Source of the DNA: Candidatus Methylomirabilota bacterium
GTDB taxonomy: Bacteria > Methylomirabilota > Methylomirabilia > Rokubacteriales > CSP1-6
DNA: 45,373 nucleotides
Assembly (NCBI GenBank): GCA_035936835.1
Contig: DASYVT010000022.1
Coordinates: forward strand, 1 to 45,373
Direction: 5' to 3'
A program made the position numbers and the translations under genes. The notes beneath the pieces are model-generated. The model had not been told where the DNA came from. It did no database searches and saw only the letters and a list, made by a program, of their open reading frames with translations. Positions 32,466 to 40,410 of this stretch are shown here, one piece after another (positions within the stretch are counted from its first letter, which is position 1; the number at the start of each line of letters is the position of its first letter).

Positions 32466-35204
32466 ATGATCGCCATCTCGAGAACGGGACGTCTGCTGCG
32501 CCGCCTGGTCCGGCTCTCCTGCCGGCGGCCGCTCGTTACGACGCTTCTCTCGCTCATCCTGGCCGTCGCCGGCGTCACCTACACGCTCCACGCGCTCAGC
32601 TTCAAGACCTCCGGCCGAGATCTCCTGCCCAAGAAAGCCGGCTACATCGTGCGCTACAACCAGTACGCGCGGGAGTTCGGCGAGCTCGAGGACATCGTCA
32701 TCGTCATCGAGGCGCGCACCTTCGAGGCAGCCAAGGACTACGCCGCGCGCCTCGTTCAGGAGCTTCGCGCCTCGCCGCTCAAGTTTCCGCGGGTGGCGTA
32801 CCGCGTGGATCCGAAGCGCTTCGAAGGCCGTCATCTCCTCTATCTCCCGGAGAAGCAGCTCAAGGAGATCCGCGACAGGATCTTCGACCACCAGGAGTTC
32901 ATGGAGAGCTTCGCCGGCGACCCAAGCCTGGCGCGGCTGATCGAGGGCGCCAACGCGGCAATGGCCTCGGCTTTCGTCTCGAACCTGTTCGACCTCGGGA
33001 TCGGCCAGGGCAGCGGGGAGGACACGCGCTTCCTGCGCCTGGTGCTGGACCAGATCGCCGGGCGTCTCGAGCACCCGACGCCCTACCGCTCGCCGTGGGG
33101 CACGCTCTTCTCCTTGAGCGAGCGCCCCGCCGACGCTGGCTATTTCCTCTCGGACGACAAGAGCCTGCTCTTCGTGCTCGTGGAGACGCCGCAGAGCGAG
33201 AAGGGCAGCTTCATGAGCGACCGTCGGGCCATCGAGATCATCCGCCGCGTCATCGCGGACCTCAAGCCGGCCTTCCCCACCGTGCAGGCTGGAGTGACCG
33301 GCGGCCCGACCCTGTCCAACGACGAGATGACGGCGGCCTTCCACGACAGCAGCGTCGCGACCGTGCTCGCCTTCGGGCTGACGCTCCTCGTGATGCTGCT
33401 GGCCTTCTGGCGGGTGGGCAAGCCCCTCCTGATGCTGGCCGTGCTGGCGGTGACGCTCGCCTGGTCCATGGGGATCATCACGCTGACGGTCGGACACCTG
33501 ACTATCTTCTCGGTCATGTTCATCTCCATCGTCATCGGCATCGGCATCGACTACGGCATCTACTTCCTGTTCCGCTACGAGGAGGAGATCTTCCTCGGGC
33601 GCAACCTCAAGGAGGCGCTCGAGCTGACCGCCGCACGGGCGGGGCCCGGCATGCTCATCGGCGCGCTGACGGCCGGTGGCACCTTCTACGTCCTCATGCT
33701 GACCGATTTCCGCGGCATCCAGGAGCTGGGCTTCATCGCCGGCACCGCCATCCTGATGGCGTGGCTCGGCATGATGACGCTGTTCCCCGCGCTGCTTGTC
33801 GTGGTCGACCGCCGCCACGGCGACCGGCCCCGCAACCAGGCGCCGCGGGCGCACGCGCTCGAGCGCATCAACGTTCCTGTGCTCGACCGCCTGACGCGCT
33901 ACCCCAAGGCGGTGCTCACGATCGCCGGGGTCGCGACGGCAGCCTCGCTCGGGGCCCTTCCGTACGTAGGCTTCGACTACAACCTGCTGAACCTCCAGCC
34001 CAAGCGTACGGAGTCGGTGATCTGGGAGAAGCGCATCCTCGCCAACACCGGGCGCTCGGGCTTCAACGGCCTGGCCTCGGCCACGACTCTCGAGGAGCTC
34101 CGCCGGAAGCAGGAGGCCTTCGAGAACCTCTCGTCGGTGTCCGAGGTGGACTCGGTTCTCCGCGTCATCCCCGATAACCAGAAGGAGAAGATCGCGATCG
34201 TGCGGACCTTCGCGCCTATCGTCGCGCCGGTGCGCGTCGGCCGCTCGAGCCCGGTTGATCTCGACCGGCTGACGCGGGCGCTCGGTGAGCTCACGCGACG
34301 GCTGGACATCTTCGCCGCGGAGGCGGGGGACAAGCTGCCGGATGACCTCAAGCAGCTGCGGACCCGGACGATGGCCCTGATCACGGCGCTCCAGTCGACC
34401 AGCCGCGAGGTCTCGGAGCCCGCGCTGACCCACCTGCAGTCCCAGCTCTACGGCGACTTCGTCACCAACTTCTTCGATCTGCAGCGCAACCTGAACCCTC
34501 GACAGATCGGTCTCGCGGACGTGCCCGACGAGCTCCGGCGCAAGTTCATCGGCAAGCGCGGCGACTTCCTGCTGCAGATCCACCCCAAGCTGGACATCTG
34601 GGAGCGCGAGGGTGCGCGGCAGTTCGTGCGCGAGCTCAGATCGGTGGACCCGGACGTGACGGGGGCGCCCATCATCACCTACGAGGCCATCGGCTACATG
34701 GAGCGGGCGTACTTCCAGGGCACCGCGTACGCGTTCATCCTCGTGGGGCTGCTCTCCGCGCTGATGATCCGCCGGGGGAAGGAAACCCTGCTGGCGCTCC
34801 TCCCGCTGGTGCTGGCGCTCCTCTGGACGATCGGCCTGATGCGCGTCTTCCACCTGCAGTTCACCATGGCCAATGTGTGGGGCCTGCCGCTCATCGTCGG
34901 CGCGTCAGCCGAGTTCGGGCTCAACGTGATCGTCCGCTACTTCGAGGGGCGCGACCACGGCGGCCCGCTAATCGCGCGCAGCACGATCATGGCGGTGGCG
35001 CTCAACGGCGTGACCACGATGGTCGGCTTCGGCAGCCTGATGATCGCCCGGCATCAGGGCATCTTCGGGCTGGGTCTCCTGCTGACGATCGGAGCCTTCT
35101 GTGCCCTGCTCGCCTCGCTGGTGGTCCTGCCGGTCATCCTTCGATTGATCGCCCGGCCCGCCGCGCACGCGGCGCCAACAGTCGCCCGCTCCTCGGCCGC
35201 TTAG
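32466..35204 (+). CDS. hpnN: Hopanoid-associated RND transporter HpnN (MMPL family)
   Basis: RND/MMPL exporter of 912 residues that moves hopanoids to the outer membrane. One helix at residues ~22-42 is followed by a periplasmic domain, then five or so helices (from ~295) with FMSDRRAIE before them and IGIGIDYGIYFLFRYEEE within them. The second half repeats this plan, with a helix near 480, a second large domain, and helices from ~755 including GASAEFGLNVIVRY. The ATG at 32466 lacks a clear Shine-Dalgarno. It is the last gene of the rightward hopanoid set and runs toward the palindrome at 35213. Confidence 0.92.
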   Translation: MIAISRTGRLLRRLVRLSCRRPLVTTLLSLILAVAGVTYTLHALSFKTSGRDLLPKKAGYIVRYNQYAREFGELEDIVIVIEARTFEAAKDYAARLVQELRASPLKFPRVAYRVDPKRFEGRHLLYLPEKQLKEIRDRIFDHQEFMESFAGDPSLARLIEGANAAMASAFVSNLFDLGIGQGSGEDTRFLRLVLDQIAGRLEHPTPYRSPWGTLFSLSERPADAGYFLSDDKSLLFVLVETPQSEKGSFMSDRRAIEIIRRVIADLKPAFPTVQAGVTGGPTLSNDEMTAAFHDSSVATVLAFGLTLLVMLLAFWRVGKPLLMLAVLAVTLAWSMGIITLTVGHLTIFSVMFISIVIGIGIDYGIYFLFRYEEEIFLGRNLKEALELTAARAGPGMLIGALTAGGTFYVLMLTDFRGIQELGFIAGTAILMAWLGMMTLFPALLVVVDRRHGDRPRNQAPRAHALERINVPVLDRLTRYPKAVLTIAGVATAASLGALPYVGFDYNLLNLQPKRTESVIWEKRILANTGRSGFNGLASATTLEELRRKQEAFENLSSVSEVDSVLRVIPDNQKEKIAIVRTFAPIVAPVRVGRSSPVDLDRLTRALGELTRRLDIFAAEAGDKLPDDLKQLRTRTMALITALQSTSREVSEPALTHLQSQLYGDFVTNFFDLQRNLNPRQIGLADVPDELRRKFIGKRGDFLLQIHPKLDIWEREGARQFVRELRSVDPDVTGAPIITYEAIGYMERAYFQGTAYAFILVGLLSALMIRRGKETLLALLPLVLALLWTIGLMRVFHLQFTMANVWGLPLIVGASAEFGLNVIVRYFEGRDHGGPLIARSTIMAVALNGVTTMVGFGSLMIARHQGIFGLGLLLTIGAFCALLASLVVLPVILRLIARPAAHAAPTVARSSAA

Positions 35205-35212
35205 CAGGGTCC

Positions 35213-35334
35213 AGGGCGCCGAGAAGGGTCCAGATTCGAGGCGGCGCCCGAAGACCGCACGCGAGGCGTACTCCTGTACGTTGAGCGTGCGGTCGAGGGC
35301 GCCAACGAAGCAGATGGGCCCTTCTCGGCGCCCT
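35213..35334. repeat. Large nested palindrome between convergent genes
   Basis: Four pairs of inverted arms nest around one centre: AGGGCGCCGAGAAGGG (35213-35228 with 35319-35334), GGCGCCC (35243-35249 with 35297-35303), GACCGCACGC (35253-35262 with 35285-35294), and CGTAC (35267-35271 with 35276-35280). All arms are exact complements. The element fills the gap between hpnN (+) and malate synthase (-). It could fold into a long hairpin on either strand and act as a two-way terminator. The layered form also suggests a dispersed repeat or a structured RNA. Confidence 0.85.
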
Positions 35335-35339
35335 GCGAG

Positions 35340-37025
35340 TTAGAAGGCGTCGGGGGCGGCTGCGATGTGTTCCAAGTCCGCGTGGGTATAGGAGCCGAGG
35401 CTCCGGAAGTCGAGCTCGGTGTAGTTCTTGATCCAGCGCATGGCGATCTTGACAGCCTTGCGGTAGCGTACTCCGGTCTCCACGTCCTTCCCCAGCGATA
35501 AGTAGAGGATGTCCTGGACCTCTTCCTTCAGGAGCCGCTTCACCATGGGAAAGTCGTGGACCTGCGACGGATCGGTCGAGTCCTTCGCGTGGTGCCGGAT
35601 GCGCTGGGCGATCTGGGCCACCGACATGCGGCCGGTGGCGAGATCCTCCATCAGCGCCGGGTGGACACCTGGCTTGCCCGCCAAGCTGTCGATACCCTTC
35701 GCGCCGCGGCCGCCGAGCCAGCCCTCGACGTACTCGATCACCATGCGCGCGTTGCGCCGCGTCCCGCCGACCGTGATCGGCCCCATGGGCACCTCGATCT
35801 TGACCGGGTAGTTGCCAACCTCGGTCATCGCCAGCGTGGGCTTCCAGCCTGAGGCGGCGAGGCGCTTGAACGGCTCCCCGGCAGTCTTCATGTGGAAGAT
35901 ATGCGCGACCCAGGCGCGGATGAAGCCCTGCTGCGCCTCCCACTCCTTGTCGGCGCGGATCGCCTCCCCCGCCACCCGGTTGACCTCGGGGTCATTGCCC
36001 GGCAGGGCCGTCGCCATGCCGCCGATGGGCACCGCCCCTCGCTTGAGGCAGATCGCCACCAGCCTCCGGAAGATATTGGCGAGGAAGGGCGTCGTCTTGA
36101 TGTCCACGCCGAAGCGGTCCGGCCAGACCGACGTCGGGTCGGCCATGACGAACTCGAAGATCGAGGCCTTGAGGTCCCAGCGCGCGGCATTGAGGCCGGC
36201 GGCGTAGGGACCGAGGGCGTAGAGCATCTCCTCCATCAGGTAGACGGCAGGCAGCGACTCGACCAGCGGGATGCCGCGGATGACCGCGTCCGTGAGAGCC
36301 GGCAGATGCCGGCGGCTCGCGTCGAAGACATCGCGATACCAGGCGACCTCCTCCACGGTCTCGACCTTGGGAAGATAGAAGTAGATACCCTGCCCGCGCC
36401 CCGCCTGGGCGCGCCCCGCGTAGTAGAGCGTCAGCGCCGTGCCGAGGATGGCCGCCGGCACGGGCCGGCCGTCCACGGTGACGTCGTGCTCGTCGAGGTG
36501 GAGCCCGCGCTCGCGGTGCATGAAGAACGGCAGCTCGCCGGGCGCGATGCGGTACTCCCTGCCGCGCGCCGTGTCTGTGTAGGCCAGCTCGCGATTGACC
36601 GCCATCAGACGGTTCTGCGCCGCCCGCACCGTGTCTACTAGCCGGTGTCCGCCGGAATCCTCGTCGTCGTCGAGGTCGCCCTCGGCGCGCTCGCCCTCGG
36701 GACCGGGGTTGAGCGCGTTGATGAACATGCTCGTGATCGAGCAGGGCCCGGAAATCTCGATGCCGGGGCGCCTGAGGTCTTCGGGCACCGGCGGCACCTT
36801 CCAGTCGCCCGTCGTGGCGGCGGAAACCGGCTGAGGCCCGGGCAGCGTCCCCTGCTCGAGCGCGCGCCTGAGCACCGCGTCGCGCTGGCGACGGAGCGCA
36901 TGCACGCGCGGCGTGAAGTCGTCGTGCACCGCGCAGAGGTACTCGCAGAAGTCCGCGGTGAAGAGCTGGGCCGCGCCCTCCACCGGGGCGAAGCGGACAC
37001 GGGTCGTCGCGCTCGTCGGGGTCAT
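35340..37025 (-). CDS. Malate synthase A-like protein
   Basis: Condenses acetyl-CoA and glyoxylate to malate in the glyoxylate shunt, if canonical. The 561-residue protein aligns along the malate synthase A plan: INALNPG near residue 105, RGLHLDE (catalytic arginine loop), YFYLPKVET, LVESLPA with a metal-binding glutamate, LNAARWD with the second ligand, PIGGMATALPG, and the C-terminal domain EVGNYPVKIEV. Two parts differ: the usual MADFEDSxSPTW is replaced by an acidic DLDDDEDSGG, and the first region reads ISGPC. No isocitrate lyase is in the window. ATG 37025 is 46 bases after the molybdopterin gene stop. Confidence 0.8.
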   Translation of the reverse strand: MTPTSATTRVRFAPVEGAAQLFTADFCEYLCAVHDDFTPRVHALRRQRDAVLRRALEQGTLPGPQPVSAATTGDWKVPPVPEDLRRPGIEISGPCSITSMFINALNPGPEGERAEGDLDDDEDSGGHRLVDTVRAAQNRLMAVNRELAYTDTARGREYRIAPGELPFFMHRERGLHLDEHDVTVDGRPVPAAILGTALTLYYAGRAQAGRGQGIYFYLPKVETVEEVAWYRDVFDASRRHLPALTDAVIRGIPLVESLPAVYLMEEMLYALGPYAAGLNAARWDLKASIFEFVMADPTSVWPDRFGVDIKTTPFLANIFRRLVAICLKRGAVPIGGMATALPGNDPEVNRVAGEAIRADKEWEAQQGFIRAWVAHIFHMKTAGEPFKRLAASGWKPTLAMTEVGNYPVKIEVPMGPITVGGTRRNARMVIEYVEGWLGGRGAKGIDSLAGKPGVHPALMEDLATGRMSVAQIAQRIRHHAKDSTDPSQVHDFPMVKRLLKEEVQDILYLSLGKDVETGVRYRKAVKIAMRWIKNYTELDFRSLGSYTHADLEHIAAAPDAF

Positions 37026-37071
37026 CGCGACGCTCCAGTGGGGGACACTCCTGGGCTCCGTGGTTGGCGGT

Positions 37072-39123
37072 CTACAGCCTGGCGACCTGGACCAGGTTCG
37101 AGTGCAGCGCCGGCCCCCCGCCCATGTCCGCGAGCCGGTCGTCGGTGATCACGTTGACGCCGCGACCGCCCGCCTGGTGCTTGGACCACCAGATGCCCTC
37201 GATGACGGCGAGGCCGGGGCGGGTGTCGTCCGTGAGCGTCGCGGTGAACCGCGCCTCACCTCGGGCGCTCCGCACCATCACGGCGTCTCCGTCCGCGATT
37301 CCGCGCGGGCGGGCATCCTCGGGATGGAGGAACACCGAGGCGCCCCGCTGGCGGCGCCTCAGCTTGTCCGACTGGCTGAAGGACGAGTTCAGGAAGAAGC
37401 GGTTGGGCGGCACGATGCACTGGAGCGGGTAGCGCCGCGCCACGGCCTCGTTCTCCGGTCCCTCGACGAGCGGCACGTACGTCGGCAGCAACGGCAGGCC
37501 CGCTCGGGCCATCGACTCGGAGACGAACTCGACCTTGCCCGAGGGCGTCGGCGCGCCGACGGCGAACGGCAGGTACGGCCGGCCGACGCTCAAGCGCACC
37601 GACCGCTCCGCCTTCAACCGCTCGTACGTGATGCCCGCGACCGACAGGTCGCCGGACGCCAGCACCTCCCGGATGAGCGCGGGCTCGTCCTTGGAGAAGT
37701 GCGGGTCGGTCAGCCCCATCGCACGCGCCAGCAGCCGGACCACGCGCCAGTTGGAGCGCGACTCCCCGGCCGGCTCGATGACCGGCTCGGCCAGCTGAAC
37801 GTAGAGGTGACCGAAGGACTTGTACAGGTCCACGTGCTCCATCGACGTCGTGGCGGGGAGCACGATGTCCGCGTAGTCCGTCGTGTCGGTCAGGTGCTGC
37901 TCGTGGACCACCGTGAAGAGGTCCTCGCGGGCGAGGCCGCGCAGCACCAGCTCCTGGTTCGGCACGACCGAAGCGGGGTTCGAGTTGTAGACGTAGAGCG
38001 CCTTGACGGGCGGGCTCATGCAGGGGTCGGTCAGCGCCTGCCCCAAATGGATCATGTTGATCGTCCGGGGCTCTAGCGCGGGCATGAGGTCGCGCCGCTC
38101 GAGGGCGGCCAGATCGAGCCCGAAGGTGCGCGTGGAGGACAGGAGCGCCCCGCCCGAGGGATGCGCATACGCGCCCGTGAGCGCCGGCAGGCACGCGATC
38201 GCGCGGCAGGTGCCGCCGCCGTTCTCATGGCGAGAGAGCCCGATCCCCACGCGCAGGAACGACGCCGGCGACGCCCCGTAGCGGCGCGCAAAGCTCACGA
38301 CCGCCTCCGGCGTGAGCCCCGTGATGGCGGCGACGCGCTCCGGGGCGTACTGCTTGACGTGCTGCGCGAGCGGCCCGTAGCCGAGCGTGGCCCGGTGGAT
38401 ATACTCGTGGTCCACCAAGCCCTCTTCGATGAGCACGTGCATCATCCCCAGCGCCAGCGCGCCGTCCGTGCCCGGCCGAGGCTGGAGATAGAGGTCCGCC
38501 GTCTTCGCGGTCTGCGTCCGGTAGGGATCGATGCACACGATGAAGGCGCCGCGCTTCCGCGCCCGCTTCACGAGCGACATGAGGTTGATGTGCGTGTAGC
38601 TCGCGTTGATACCCCACAGGATAACCAAGTCGGAACCGACCATCTGCTCAGCGTCGCTGCCGGCGACCGTGCCGAGCGTGGCCGTCCATCCGGCGTACGC
38701 GGTCGTGACGCAGATCGTGCGGTCGAGCTGCGCGGCGCCCAGCGCGTGGAAGAGCGGGTGCCCGGCCCAGTACTGGAGGAGCCCCAGCGTGCCGCCGTAG
38801 GAAAACGGCAGGATGGCTTCCCCGCCCCACTCCGAGATCACGCCCCGCCACCGGCGCGCGATCAGGTCGATCGCGGCCTCCCAGCCGATGGGCTCGAAAC
38901 GCCCCTCGCCCTTGGCCCCGACGCGCCTGAGCGGCGTCAGCACCCGCGTCGGGGCATAGACGCGCTCGGCGTAGTCGTGAACTTTGCCGCAGACCACGCC
39001 GCGCGTGAAGGGGTGCGCCGGGTCGCCGCCGACGTCGGTGACGAGGCCGTCGTCCACGGTGACGACGAGCGCGCACTGGGACGGGCAATCGTGGGGGCAA
39101 ACAGACTGCAGAATCTCATGCAT
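37072..39123 (-). CDS. Molybdopterin oxidoreductase (COG0243 type) of unknown substrate
   Basis: Stand-alone molybdoenzyme of 683 residues. N-terminal [4Fe-4S] ligands C9, C13, C17 and C45 (CPHDCPSQC then GVVCGK); molybdopterin-binding segments VILWGINASYTH, IDPYRTQTAKTAD, and a C-terminal molydopterin dinucleotide-binding domain ending VNVITDDRLADMGGG. No Tat signal and no linked FeS or membrane subunit, so it appears cytoplasmic and not part of a respiratory complex. Its substrate is unknown. ATG 39123 lies 2-3 bases after the expected RNA start of an extended -10 promoter, so the message may be nearly leaderless. Confidence 0.85.
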   Translation of the reverse strand: MHEILQSVCPHDCPSQCALVVTVDDGLVTDVGGDPAHPFTRGVVCGKVHDYAERVYAPTRVLTPLRRVGAKGEGRFEPIGWEAAIDLIARRWRGVISEWGGEAILPFSYGGTLGLLQYWAGHPLFHALGAAQLDRTICVTTAYAGWTATLGTVAGSDAEQMVGSDLVILWGINASYTHINLMSLVKRARKRGAFIVCIDPYRTQTAKTADLYLQPRPGTDGALALGMMHVLIEEGLVDHEYIHRATLGYGPLAQHVKQYAPERVAAITGLTPEAVVSFARRYGASPASFLRVGIGLSRHENGGGTCRAIACLPALTGAYAHPSGGALLSSTRTFGLDLAALERRDLMPALEPRTINMIHLGQALTDPCMSPPVKALYVYNSNPASVVPNQELVLRGLAREDLFTVVHEQHLTDTTDYADIVLPATTSMEHVDLYKSFGHLYVQLAEPVIEPAGESRSNWRVVRLLARAMGLTDPHFSKDEPALIREVLASGDLSVAGITYERLKAERSVRLSVGRPYLPFAVGAPTPSGKVEFVSESMARAGLPLLPTYVPLVEGPENEAVARRYPLQCIVPPNRFFLNSSFSQSDKLRRRQRGASVFLHPEDARPRGIADGDAVMVRSARGEARFTATLTDDTRPGLAVIEGIWWSKHQAGGRGVNVITDDRLADMGGGPALHSNLVQVARL

Positions 39124-39131
39124 GACGCAAC

Positions 39132-39140
39132 AGAGTAGCA
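39132..39140 (-). promoter_or_regulatory. Extended -10 element before the molybdopterin oxidoreductase
   Basis: Minus strand TGCTACTCT fits TGnTAnnnT. The 36-base gap to the divergent transporter holds back-to-back promoters with almost no untranslated leader on either side. Confidence 0.4.
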
Positions 39141-39147
39141 CACGTTG

Positions 39148-39153
39148 TATAGT
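39148..39153 (+). promoter_or_regulatory. -10 box before the BT1-type transporter
   Basis: TATAGT (five of six consensus bases). The expected RNA start is at about 39160, which is the A of the ATG. No good -35 is seen. Confidence 0.45.
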
Positions 39154-39159
39154 GCTCAA

Positions 39160-40410
39160 ATGCTCGCCCGGCTCAAGGCGCTGCACCCGTTCCAGACGCC
39201 GGACGTCAAGCGCCTGGCCGTGCTCTTCGGCATCGTCTACTTCGCCCAAGGCATGTGGTACCTGCCGAACCAGACCATCACGATCTCGCTGAAGGACGGA
39301 GGCCTGTCGGCAGGACAGGTCGCCGGCTTTTTCGCCATCACCACGGTGCCGTGGCTGATCAAGCCCGTCTACGGTCTCCTGTCCGACTTCGTACCGCTCT
39401 TCGGCTACCACCGGAAAAGCTACCTCTTGCTCACATCGGCGACGGCGGCCGCGGCCGGGCTGCTCCTCGGCCTGACGGGAGATCACGCGTACTGGCGGAT
39501 GGCGGCCTTCCTCACGCTGATGGCGCTGGGGCTCGCCTTCACCGACGTGCTGGTGGACGCGCTGATGGTAGAGAACGGCAAGCCCATGGGTTTGACGGGC
39601 GCCTTCCAATCCGTCCAGTGGGGCGCCATCACGACGGCGTCCATCCTCGTGGGCGAGCTCGGCGGGTACCTCGCCGAGAACCGGCGCCTGCACGCCGCCT
39701 TCTTCCTCGCCGCCTGCTTTCCGCTGGTCTCGCTCCTGATGTCCGCCTTCTTCGTCCGCGAAGCCCCCGCGCGGGCGGACCGCGAGGCCTTCGCGACCAC
39801 CTGGGGCGCCATCCGGGACGCCTTGCGCGAGCGAGAGGTCTGGGTGGTCGGAGGCTTCATTTTCTTCTGGACCTTCAGCCCGTCCTTCGGGCCGGCGATG
39901 CTCTACTATCAGACCGACCACCTGCACTTCTCTCAGCAGTTCATCGGCCACCTGGCGGCGATCGCGGCGGTGGCGGGCGTCGCCGGAGCCTTCATCTACG
40001 CGCCGCTGTCACGCCGGGTGCCGCTCACACGGCTCATCAACTTCTCCATCGGCGCCGCCGTCATTGGCACGTTGGCGTACCTCGTCTACCGGGGCCACGT
40101 CTCGGCCATCATCATCGACGTCGTCTTCGGCTGCGTCGGCATGATCACCCAGCTCGCCTTCCTCGACCTGGCGGCCAAGTCGTGCCCGCGCCGCGTCGAG
40201 GCGACCTTCTTCGCGCTCCTGATGTCCGTCTACAACGGCGGCAGCCAGATCTCGCAGAACATCGGGGGCCGGCTCTACGATTCCTTCGGCTTCACCCCGC
40301 TCGTCCTGGTCTCGACGGCGTTCACCGCGGCGGCCTGGCTGCTGGTCCCGCTCGTCAGGATCGACCGCATCGAGGCCAAGGCGAAGCAGGCCGAGCTGCC
40401 TGCCCTCTGA
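39160..40410 (+). CDS. MFS transporter of the BT1 (folate/biopterin) family
   Basis: Twelve-helix major facilitator protein, 416 residues. Features of the BT1/FBT family: YFAQGMWYLPNQ at the start of helix 1, PWLIKPVYGLLSDFVP, GYHRKSYLLL, DVLVDALMVE, and SVYNGGSQISQNIGG in the second half. Known relatives carry folates, pterins or similar molecules, but the substrate here is open. ATG 39160 is preferred over a TTG at 39145 because a -10 box overlaps the latter. The stop overlaps the next gene (TGATG). Confidence 0.82.
   Translation: MLARLKALHPFQTPDVKRLAVLFGIVYFAQGMWYLPNQTITISLKDGGLSAGQVAGFFAITTVPWLIKPVYGLLSDFVPLFGYHRKSYLLLTSATAAAAGLLLGLTGDHAYWRMAAFLTLMALGLAFTDVLVDALMVENGKPMGLTGAFQSVQWGAITTASILVGELGGYLAENRRLHAAFFLAACFPLVSLLMSAFFVREAPARADREAFATTWGAIRDALREREVWVVGGFIFFWTFSPSFGPAMLYYQTDHLHFSQQFIGHLAAIAAVAGVAGAFIYAPLSRRVPLTRLINFSIGAAVIGTLAYLVYRGHVSAIIIDVVFGCVGMITQLAFLDLAAKSCPRRVEATFFALLMSVYNGGSQISQNIGGRLYDSFGFTPLVLVSTAFTAAAWLLVPLVRIDRIEAKAKQAELPAL

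Noticed and set aside
32307-34853. Long open frame (848 codons) on the minus strand over hpnN
   Set aside because: Its translation is low-complexity, rich in R, E, H and D, with no domain, while the opposite strand encodes a clear RND transporter. Such shadows are common in GC-rich DNA.
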